Origin: an uncultured Acidobacteriota bacterium
GTDB lineage: Bacteria > Acidobacteriota > UBA6911 > RPQK01 > JAJDTT01
Assembly: GCA_951812665.1 (NCBI GenBank)
Contig: CATOST010000018.1
Span: 372,001-436,000 of the forward strand
Length of the DNA: 64,000 nucleotides
Reading direction: 5' to 3'
In this document: one piece after another, positions 17,402-24,967 of the stretch
How the letters are laid out: each line of letters opens with the position of its first letter
Position numbering within the stretch: the first letter of the stretch is position 1
Translations under genes and position numbers: made by a program
Notes under the pieces: model-generated
What the model was told of the DNA's origin: nothing
The model's database searches: none
The model's input: only the letters and a program-made list of their open reading frames with translations

Positions 17402-18499
17402 ATGGAAAAGCTGGCACTACCGGTTCCCGTCGCCAATTTCTGCCGGGATTTGCTGCGCTGGTACCAGCGTCACCGGCGAGACCTTCCCTGGCGCCGCAAG
17501 CTCGAGCCCTACTCGGTCCTCCTGGCCGAAGTGATGCTCCAGCAGACTCAAGTGAAGACCGTCGTTCCCTACTACCAGAGGTTCCTGAAACGCTATCCCA
17601 CGCTGGAAGATCTGGCCGAAAGCGACGAGGAGGAAGTCCTTTCCCTCTGGTCCGGACTGGGGTATTACAGCCGGGCCCGGAATCTCCGCCGTGCGGCCCA
17701 GCAGATCCGCGACTGCCATGGCGGGGAGTTCCCCCGGACTTACGAGGAGATGATCCGGTTGCCCGGAGTCGGCCGGTACACGGCCGGAGCCGTTCTCTCC
17801 ATCGCCTATGGGCAGCCCCTGCCCATCCTGGACGGCAACATCCGACGGGTCTTCGCCCGCTACCTCAAAATGGACGGTCTCTCCGCCGGAGACGATTCCC
17901 CGCCGCTGTGGGACCTCCTGACGCGCCTCAGCCGTTATGCGGCGGCGCGGAAGGAAGTCTCCGATCTGAACCAGGCGCTCATGGAATTGGGCGCCCTGGT
18001 CTGCACGCCGCGGGCGCCGAGTTGCAGCCGTTGTCCGCTGGAGGGGAGTTGTCTTGGACTAAAGGCAGGAGTGCAGGAGAAGCTGCCTCTTCCCCGCGCA
18101 CGCCGCGCTGTGAAGCGGTTGAGCTACGCGGTGGCGGTGGTCTGTCACCAGGACCGATTCCTTTTGGCTCGGATCCGGGAAAGTGAATTCTTGAAGGGGA
18201 TGTGGGAGTTTCCCCGGATTCGGGTCAAGGACCGGGAACGGAATCTGAGCCCCGAAATGCTGGAGGGGGCCTTCCATCGCGAGCTCGGCTTGTCGCTCAA
18301 CATAGGCGGCTTACTGAAACCGGTTCGTCATCAGATCACCTTCCGGCGTCTCACCCTTCATCCGGCTGTGGGCACGCTCCGGACGGCCACGCCTCCATCC
18401 GGGCTGGTGTGGGCTGATCCCGGCGGTGAGCGTTCCGTTCCGGTCCCCTCGTACGTGGCCAAGATCGCACGGCTCTACCGCCAGATTCACGACTGTTGA
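17402..18499 (+). CDS. mutY: A/G-specific adenine DNA glycosylase
   Basis: Removes adenine mispaired with 8-oxoguanine in base excision repair. Seen: EVMLQQTQVKTVVPYY near residue 40, the helix-hairpin-helix LPGVGRYTAGAVLSIAYG near 120 with the downstream catalytic Asp region, and the iron-sulfur ligands in CTPRAPSCSRCPLEGSC (C-x6-C-x2-C-x5-C) near 200-216. From about residue 235 to the end is the NUDIX-like domain that senses 8-oxoG. The last 64 codons (18305 onward) have a second copy about 93% identical at 50062-50264, fused there to a toxin gene. Here the gene looks intact at 365 aa. It follows the acyl-CoA dehydrogenase by 30 bases. Confidence 0.95.
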   Translation: MEKLALPVPVANFCRDLLRWYQRHRRDLPWRRKLEPYSVLLAEVMLQQTQVKTVVPYYQRFLKRYPTLEDLAESDEEEVLSLWSGLGYYSRARNLRRAAQQIRDCHGGEFPRTYEEMIRLPGVGRYTAGAVLSIAYGQPLPILDGNIRRVFARYLKMDGLSAGDDSPPLWDLLTRLSRYAAARKEVSDLNQALMELGALVCTPRAPSCSRCPLEGSCLGLKAGVQEKLPLPRARRAVKRLSYAVAVVCHQDRFLLARIRESEFLKGMWEFPRIRVKDRERNLSPEMLEGAFHRELGLSLNIGGLLKPVRHQITFRRLTLHPAVGTLRTATPPSGLVWADPGGERSVPVPSYVAKIARLYRQIHDC

Positions 18500-18544
18500 T
18501 CCCGATTTGGACATTCGGGGCAAAAAATCCCCAGAGGGTTTTCG

Positions 18545-18815
18545 TTGCCCCCCGAACAAGCCGACGCCGAGCGGCTGTTGGCGCTCAACCGCGGCCGTTG
18601 GGTCGTCGAGAACCGGAACCACCGCCGCCGGGACACGACCTTCGGCGAAGATGCGTGTCTGATACACACGGGCGACGGGCCGTCCAACAGCGCCATCGTC
18701 AACCACACGGCGCTCGCCATCATCTTCCATCGCGGCTTCCGCCAAGTCCAAGCCGCTGTTCAGCACTTTGCCATGGACCGGGCCGAAGCGATCCGCGCGG
18801 TCGCCGAGCCCGGCC
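18545..18815 (+). pseudogene. ISAs1-family transposase, C-terminal remnant
   Basis: About 90 codons read LPPEQADAERLLALNRGRW, then VVENRNHRRRDTTFGEDA and GPSNSAIVNHTALAIIFHRG, which is the C-terminal end of ISAs1-type (H-repeat-associated) transposases, where RGHW-x-IEN-x-LHW-x-RD-x-F-x-ED is conserved and holds the final catalytic Glu. The N-terminal catalytic part is absent; the reading frame before 18545 has no transposase match and no start. It begins just after the mutY stop, so the element probably inserted at, and was lost from, the mutY 3' end. Confidence 0.6.
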
Positions 18816-19656
18816 AAGTTCGCTTCCTGAGCCGTATCCTATCGCAACGCCACCCCCCGTCCCGCGGACCTTGGGATCCTCCCTCTGGGTCCCGGTCGTT
18901 GCGGCCCCATCCGGGCCCAAACTGGTCCCTTTCGGTCGGACTGGACTCGATGTTGATGGCTACCAACACCTGATCACTCGTCTACCTCGGCCGAGGATCC
19001 TGGAGAACCTATCTCCCGTCCCCTCACGTCGTGGAGGACACTCCACGAAGGACAAGCGTGAGATGGTCCTCCTGCCGCACAAGAGATCGTCCTGAAACGG
19101 TTCTGTTCCCCAAGTTTCCAACATCTCCTCCGGTCTCCTTTCCTTGGAGCCTCTCATTGGCCCATTTTTGGGAAATTTGTCTTAAGGCGACTCGGATTTT
19201 CGTCGTTTTCAGACCCTTGTTGTAGCCTCCGACCCTCGTAGTCGAGCCTGCCGAGTGGTGAAGCACTCGACCGGCTTTCAGCCAACTCGTCCTATGGCGG
19301 AGGAAGAGCCAGCCTAAGAAGAAATATTCTTCACCCAGTCCTGGTATCGCCCCGGCATAGGACTCGTCCTCTCCGTTGTCCCGGCGGCTCCCCCCACTCG
19401 ATCGAAGGGCCTCGTCGCGTTCGATCGGAGACGCGCCGGCGCTGCTTCCGTGGAGCAGGGACCAGCCGCAGAGATCGCGCAGGGCGACGCAGACCGGGGG
19501 CTCCCTTCCAGCTCGTGGGACCGTTGATGGTGCTGGTGCATTTGGACCAGCGGAGGCACTGAGTACGCCTTGATGAACCCTGACAACGGCCAGGTCGCGA
19601 CCAGGACGGCGACCCCGGACCCACCGGCTCGTAGGACATTCGCGCGAGGACGGATC
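18816..19656. other. Gene-poor interval with degraded sequence
   Basis: No convincing gene is seen between the ISAs1 remnant and the signal peptide of the surface protein. Open frames exist on both strands but lack family motifs and start signals. The only recognisable structure is repeat R2 at 19235-19329. GAGGA at about 19646 is the probable ribosome binding site for the ATG at 19657. Confidence 0.5.
19235..19329 (-). repeat. R2 dispersed repeat, copy a
   Basis: On the minus strand this reads almost the same as the plus strand at 49143-49233, about 85-90% identical by eye. It contains GGCTGGCTCTTCCTCCGCCA and the hairpin-forming segment CGAGTGCTTCACCACTCG. Both copies can be read as LGWLFLRHRT followed by a shared VLHHSAGS. 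They may be the end of an unknown mobile gene or a structured non-coding repeat. Confidence 0.7.
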
Positions 19657-20472
19657 ATGCACGAGGAGACGGGGCGCCCGAGCGGGATCTTGCAGTTAAG
19701 ACCATTCCTGGTGTTGTTGCTGATCGGCCTGATGGCCGGCGGTGGCGTGCTGGGGCAAGAGGATGGCGACAAGGGTGGCGGCGGCGGTGGGGACGACGGC
19801 GAGCGCGACCTGCAAGATTTCTCGTTGTCGATCACCCCCACGAGCGGCAGCGTGGTGCGGGGTTCCTCCCGGGACTATACGGTCGAGTTGAGTTTCGTCT
19901 CCGGCGATGGATTCGACGACGAGATCAATCTGACGATCAGCGGCCTGGGAACGGGGCTCACGAGTACCGCTCTCGGCTCGGTGTCCTCCTCGGATCTGTC
20001 TTCGACGTTCACGATCACGGCCGGCAACAGCGCCACTCTGGGCAGCCACCACTTCACCGTCACGGGGTCGGCCGCCAACGGGCTCACGCGCGACGCGTCG
20101 GGGACGGTGACGGTGACGGCGCCTCAACCGACATCGTTTTCGATTACGCCGAGCACGGTGAGACTCGGGGACGAATACACGTTCCAGTTCGGCAACGCGG
20201 CGAACATGACGCTGGATCTGCAATACACGAAGGATGGCGGCGCGACGCAGACGATCACGGGTTGGCCGACCCTGAACAGTAGCGGCCGGGCGAGCGCCCG
20301 TCCGACCCTCGACAGCCAAGTGGGGGACTATGTGTTCACGGCCTACCGGAACACGCTGGCGACCGATTGGATCTCCAGCAGCGTGAGCCTGCGGGTCGAT
20401 CCCGCTCCTCCACCTCCCGATTTCGAGTTGTCGGTGAGTCCCGACAGCCAGACGGTGTACCGGGGCTCGTAG
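19657..20472 (+). CDS. Ig-repeat surface protein, N-terminal part up to an in-frame TAG
   Basis: A signal peptide starts at MHEETGRPSGILQL (ATG 19657, after GAGGA), with hydrophobic core FLVLLLIGLMAGGGVLG, then a Gly/Asp linker. Two Ig-like modules follow and a third begins with DFELSVSPDSQTVYRGS. Translation then meets TAG at 20470-20472. The same frame continues without another stop to 23835, and the neighbouring modules have RGSS or RGTS at this place, so TAG replaces a serine codon (TCG to TAG, one base). As written, the cell would make a 271-residue secreted fragment unless the stop is read through. Upstream ATGs from 19570 lack a signal peptide in position. Confidence 0.75.
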   Translation: MHEETGRPSGILQLRPFLVLLLIGLMAGGGVLGQEDGDKGGGGGGDDGERDLQDFSLSITPTSGSVVRGSSRDYTVELSFVSGDGFDDEINLTISGLGTGLTSTALGSVSSSDLSSTFTITAGNSATLGSHHFTVTGSAANGLTRDASGTVTVTAPQPTSFSITPSTVRLGDEYTFQFGNAANMTLDLQYTKDGGATQTITGWPTLNSSGRASARPTLDSQVGDYVFTAYRNTLATDWISSSVSLRVDPAPPPPDFELSVSPDSQTVYRGS

Positions 20473-20514
20473 GGGACCTTTACGATCACGACCTCGGCAA
20501 ATAACGGATTCTCG

Positions 20515-23500
20515 ATGCCGGTCACGCTGAGTGTCTCGGATCTGGGAACCGGCCTGACCGGGACCCTTTCGCACCCATCGGTCACGCCCTCGGGGACCTC
20601 GACGCTGACGATTCGCATCGGTTGCACGGCGGCCACGGGCGAGGATGAATTTACGGTCACGGTCTCCCGGGGAGGGGGCTTCTCCTCCTCGGTTGCCCTG
20701 GCGGTCTCCGGGCTGCCGGCAGGGGTGACCGGCGTCTTCTCACCCGCCTCCGTCACCCCCACGGCAGCGGCGCCGAACCCGACCTCGAGGCTGAGGCTCA
20801 CGGCCGGCGACGACGCCACGGGATCGGCCAACTTCTCCGTCACCGGGACCAGCGGTGATCTCAGCGATTCCGATACGGCCCGGGTGGTCGTCAGCGGACC
20901 CGTCTGCGCCATCACACGCAATCCGGCGAGCGTCAGCGTGGGTCAGGGGATGTCCCAGACCATGGCGGTCTCCGTGGCGTTGACGACGGTGTTCGGGTCC
21001 GCCACCGCCTTCGACCTGAGCGTCTCGGATCTGCCCGAAGACGTGACCGGGACCTTCTCGCCGGCGCAGGTCACGAACACCGCGCCCGGTTCGACCCTGA
21101 CGCTCGAGGCGGCGGCGACTGCAGCCGTCGGATCAGCGGAGTTCACCATCACGGCGAGCGCCACCAGCGGCAGTTGCACGGCCACGGGGATGATCGATGT
21201 GACCGGCTCCGGGTTCTTGGTGGCCGTGACGCCCGAGAGCGCCGACCTGCAGCGAGGGACCTCGGCCGACTACACGGTCACCGTCTCCCGGCAGGCGGAT
21301 TTCTCCTCAGCGGTCACGCTGACCGCCACGGGTCTGCCCTCGGGCGTGACCGGCGCCTTCTCCCCCGCCTCCGTCACCCCCACGGCCGCGGCCCCGAACC
21401 TCACCTCGACACTGAGACTCACCGCCAGTGCCACCGCCACCACGGGATCGGCCGATTTCACCGTCACCGGGACCAGCGGCAGCCTGATCCGTTCCGATAG
21501 GGCCACCGTGGTGGTGGCGGCCCCCGATTTCTCCGTCTCGGTGGCGCCGGCCAGCGCCCATGTGCCGCGGGGCGACAGGCGCACCTATACGGTCACGGTG
21601 ACGCCGGTCCACGGCTTCTTCTCGCCGGTGGCGCTGAGTATCTCGGACCTGGGAACGGGACTGTCCGGCACCTTCTCGCCGGCTTCCGTCTCCCCATCCG
21701 TGCCGGCGACGGATCCTCCCACATATGCCACTTCGACGCTGACCCTTGCCGCCACGGCCACCGCCGCGCTGGGCGATGATGAATTCACCGTCACCGGGAC
21801 GGCCGGGACCCGGACGCGCACCGCCACGGCCACCGCGGCGGTCACGGGCTCTGCCATCTGCACGCTCTCGGTCACGCCCGGGACCGCCACCGTTGTGCGC
21901 GGGTCCTCCCAGACCTTCACCGTGACCATGACGCCGGTGGGCAACTCCTCCTCCACCCTCTGGCTGAACGTCTCGGGTCTGGGATCGGGATTGTCCGTGT
22001 CCTATTCCTCCCGCTCCGTCTCCCCCTCGTCCCCGACCTCGACGATCACGATTGCCGCCACCGAGAGCGCGACCCCAGGCCCGGACGAATTCACGGTCGA
22101 GGCCGCCACCGGGACTCGCTCCTGCTCCGCGACTGCCACCGCGGACGTCAGCACCTGGGAATTCACGATCACGTCTTCACCCAGCTTTCAGACCGTCGTG
22201 CCCGGTTCCTCCTACGACTATGCGCTGACCTTGACCCGTAGCGGCGATTTCACCGGGGTGGTGGACCTCAGTGTCGAGATCCCCGACCTGACCGCCAGCG
22301 AAAGGGAACAACTCACCGTCTCCTTCTCGGACGACTCGCTCGCCTCCGCAGAGACCAGCTCGACCCTCACCGTGGCCTTCCCCCCGGATTTCCGGCCGGC
22401 CCGGAGGAGCTTCCTGCTCTGGATTGTGGGAACCAGTGCGGAACATGACTTCACGCGCCGGCGCTACGTGATCATTTCCGTGCACGGTTTCGATGCAACC
22501 GTCTCCCCGGTCAGCCGGGATCTCAGCCGGGGGGCGTCCGGAACCTATGCGCTGACGGTGGAGCGGTGGGGTGGTTTCACCGATATCCTCATTCCCAGCG
22601 TCTCGGGGCTGGACGAAACCGGTCTGACCGGCACCTTCTCCGACAACAGGATCACCAGCTCGGAGACCACCTCGACGCTGACGGTCACCGCCGGGACAAA
22701 TATGGTCTCGGGCACCTATCCCTTCACCATCACTGCCACCGGCGGGAGCCTGATCCGAACCTTCTCCCTCACCGCCGTCGTCACCGGTCCGGATTTCTCG
22801 TTGTTGGCGTCGTCTGCAAGCGGCACTGTGGCGCAGGGGTCCTCCGTGACCTATACGGTGACGGTAAACCGAACGGTTGGATTCTTGGCGGAGGTGCAAT
22901 TGAGTGTGTCCGGCTTGCCCGCGGGCGTGACCGGGGTCTTCTCCCCCGCGTCCGTCACTCCCACAGCCGCGAACCCGAACCCCACCTCGACCCTAACCCT
23001 TACCGCGAGTGCCGTTGTGGCAGTAGGCGGTTATTCGTTCACCATCACAGGCACGGGCGGGGGACTCACTCGCACCACGATGCCGAGGCTAGACGTGACC
23101 GTCTATCGTCCTCCACCTACCGGTAACATGGAGGGTGACGAGGAAGTTTGTGTTATCACCGTTAAAGGTCAAAACCAAAACCGGTTTCTTTCCGGCATAG
23201 TCAATGTGGAATGCGGGGATGAGTGTTCTCCTGTGCCCCTTCCACATCCTATACCCGAATGTCATACCGCGCCCTTTGGGAACTGGGGGGTGGTCTCAAA
23301 TTACGGAGGCACGGAAGACACAGATCAGTTCCGAGGATGGAGCGATGAGGATGGCCCTCCCACGAAACTGCAGTGGAATTCCTGCACGACAGGACGAGCA
23401 GCGTATTGGCCACCAAACTGCGAATACTACAATTTCGATGGTTGTCGTAAACAATCATCAGCCGCAATCGTCACCCATGGCACGATATCCTATCGAACCT

Positions 23501-23835
23501 CCCACCGCCCCTGCGCGCCAACTAGTGTCACCCTGCCGGCGGAGTTCTATGTCGGCTGCTCAGAACAGTCGGGCAGCATTTCAGAGATTAACAACTACAT
23601 GACGCTGTACGAACTCGATCGCTCAGGAGAGAATGACTTTGTTGACAAGCTCTATTTCCCTGATACTTCCGCCATGCTCAGTTGCAACTATGAGGGTTGC
23701 CCGGAACAAACAACCGCGTGGCAAGACATGGAGGAAGACGGGGAGGATTCCAATAGTGATGTTACTGGTGTCGAAGCCCAGATGCGCATGAGCGCAAGTG
23801 GCAGACTCGAAGGTTCTTGCGACTGGAACTGGTAG
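20515..23835 (+). CDS. Ig-repeat surface protein, main part with cysteine-rich C-terminal domain
   Basis: Continuation in the same frame of the gene starting at 19657. About nine modules of 95-105 residues repeat the pattern of an FSVSVxPxS strand, an RGSS-x-TYTVTV strand, LSVSGLPxGVTGxFSPASVTP and an FTVTGTSG end, an Ig-like fold as in bacterial adhesins. Modules at about 20740, 21365 and 22945 are nearly identical in DNA, showing recent duplication. From about 23130 the sequence changes to a unique 235-residue domain with some fourteen cysteines, ending GSCDWNW, and lower GC; it matches no family I recognise. Probably anchored or released at the cell surface, binding function in the tail. 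First ATG is 20515 but the real start is probably 19657. Confidence 0.75.
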   Translation: MPVTLSVSDLGTGLTGTLSHPSVTPSGTSTLTIRIGCTAATGEDEFTVTVSRGGGFSSSVALAVSGLPAGVTGVFSPASVTPTAAAPNPTSRLRLTAGDDATGSANFSVTGTSGDLSDSDTARVVVSGPVCAITRNPASVSVGQGMSQTMAVSVALTTVFGSATAFDLSVSDLPEDVTGTFSPAQVTNTAPGSTLTLEAAATAAVGSAEFTITASATSGSCTATGMIDVTGSGFLVAVTPESADLQRGTSADYTVTVSRQADFSSAVTLTATGLPSGVTGAFSPASVTPTAAAPNLTSTLRLTASATATTGSADFTVTGTSGSLIRSDRATVVVAAPDFSVSVAPASAHVPRGDRRTYTVTVTPVHGFFSPVALSISDLGTGLSGTFSPASVSPSVPATDPPTYATSTLTLAATATAALGDDEFTVTGTAGTRTRTATATAAVTGSAICTLSVTPGTATVVRGSSQTFTVTMTPVGNSSSTLWLNVSGLGSGLSVSYSSRSVSPSSPTSTITIAATESATPGPDEFTVEAATGTRSCSATATADVSTWEFTITSSPSFQTVVPGSSYDYALTLTRSGDFTGVVDLSVEIPDLTASEREQLTVSFSDDSLASAETSSTLTVAFPPDFRPARRSFLLWIVGTSAEHDFTRRRYVIISVHGFDATVSPVSRDLSRGASGTYALTVERWGGFTDILIPSVSGLDETGLTGTFSDNRITSSETTSTLTVTAGTNMVSGTYPFTITATGGSLIRTFSLTAVVTGPDFSLLASSASGTVAQGSSVTYTVTVNRTVGFLAEVQLSVSGLPAGVTGVFSPASVTPTAANPNPTSTLTLTASAVVAVGGYSFTITGTGGGLTRTTMPRLDVTVYRPPPTGNMEGDEEVCVITVKGQNQNRFLSGIVNVECGDECSPVPLPHPIPECHTAPFGNWGVVSNYGGTEDTDQFRGWSDEDGPPTKLQWNSCTTGRAAYWPPNCEYYNFDGCRKQSSAAIVTHGTISYRTSHRPCAPTSVTLPAEFYVGCSEQSGSISEINNYMTLYELDRSGENDFVDKLYFPDTSAMLSCNYEGCPEQTTAWQDMEEDGEDSNSDVTGVEAQMRMSASGRLEGSCDWNW

Positions 23836-23859
23836 CGTAAAAACAATTGGGAGAACGAC

Positions 23860-24701
23860 ATGATGCCGAAGACAACCACTACTTTTGTTGTGGATACTGC
23901 AGTTTTTTTAAGTTTGATCTCCTCAGCGGAAAAATCACGGTGATTCAAGAAATTCCGCACTTGAGATTCACTACTCACGAGGTGGACAAAGACGGCGTGT
24001 TCAAATTCACGACCGATTCTGAAGGGCCGATCGTACTCCATGCAGTAGCCATAGATCACCCTTCATCTGAGCATGTGATTGACGCCGGAACCACAGGGAC
24101 TGTGACAATCGACTTCATGCTCCCTATCGCGCAAGATGTAAAGGTTAGCGTGGTCGATGCTGCCGGCAACGCCGTGGAAGGGGCAGAACTCCGGGTGCGC
24201 TATCATGAACCAGAAAAACCAATGCGAAGGGTTTCATTTGAGTCAGCAGAACGCACCGACGAAGATGGACAAATACCACTTCCAGATGTGGGCATCCAAG
24301 TGCCCTTCATCGTCGATGTGTTAGCTCCCAACTACCCACCCATCTCCTCTAAGCTTACCAAGCTTGAGTTCGGCGAGACTCAGATGGAAGATATAATGCT
24401 AGGAGATCCGGGAGCGATCATTGTAGTAGAACTACTCGACAAGGCTGGCAATGCGGTACCCGACACATGGGTCACTCTGCTGGCCGATCCGGCAGGTTTG
24501 CCGGAACAGGCGAGAGGCTCTTGGCTGCATTCCCGAGCCTTCCGGCAGCGCCTCACAACTTCCTCTCAGGGCGAGGCTCGCTTCACTGGCGTACCTCCGG
24601 GGCGGGTTATTGTACGTGTAAAGACCGAGACCGGTTCCGTTCAAAGACGTGGTATCGGCAGTTCCAACGAAGAACTCCGAATCAATCTCACGGTGCCCTG
24701 A
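23860..24701 (+). CDS. Carboxypeptidase-regulatory-like (Ig/prealbumin fold) protein, probable 5' frameshift
   Basis: From about 23925 one frame reads without stop to 24701 and shows two CarboxypepD_reg-like modules: DVKVSVVDAAGNAVEGAELR with TDEDGQIPLPDVG, and IVVELLDKAGNAVPDTWVT with SSQGEARFTGVPPGRV. This frame has no ATG before its first module. The ATG pair at 23860/23863 is preceded by GGGAGA and opens a different frame giving MMPKTTTTFVVDTAVFLSLI, signal-peptide-like, that stops at 23941. One missing or extra base in the T7 run at 23903 or the A5 run at 23930 would join them. It follows the surface protein by 24 bases and may be a partner. It shares the lower GC of that protein's tail. 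Confidence 0.6.
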
Positions 24702-24710
24702 TGAGTATCA

Positions 24711-24827
24711 CTAGGAGGCTGTCCGAGAATGCGATTTTCGTCCAACTCTACAGATGTAAGTTATTGATTTATAAGGAGATATATTTTTCGGGATCGTGAT
24801 TGTTCGAGTTCTCGGACAGCCTCCTAG
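24711..24827. mobile_element. MITE with IS1182-type inverted ends
   Basis: 117 bases bounded by CTAGGAGGCTGTCCGAGAA and its inverse TTCTCGGACAGCCTCCTAG. The same end, identical for 22 bases to the inverted right arm, begins the truncated IS1182 at 27431. The interior is AT-rich (TTATTGATTTATAAGGAGAT) and has no gene. CTAG at both edges is either a four-base target duplication or part of the palindromic ends. It sits nine bases past the stop of the preceding gene. Transposase would have to be supplied by an IS1182 element. Confidence 0.85.
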
Positions 24828-24967
24828 CCCGAGTTTACCGTGGTCGCGTCAGCATAGCACTGCCCCAGTGCATGGGCTGACCGATTTCTCGTCTTCAAGT
24901 TACTGATAGGAAAGAGTTTATCCACCCTGTCCGATTGATCCTTCCGGATGACTGACTTCCGCATCTA
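24828..24967. other. Spacer between MITE and IS1634
   Basis: About 140 bases without a gene. Nothing beyond ordinary sequence is seen, apart from a short inverted pair GCACTGCCCCAGTGC at about 24857-24871. Confidence 0.4.

Noticed and set aside
19024-19662. Minus-strand frame of 212 codons before the surface-protein gene
   Set aside because: No start signal and no recognisable domain; it overlaps repeat R2 and the beginning of the surface-protein gene.
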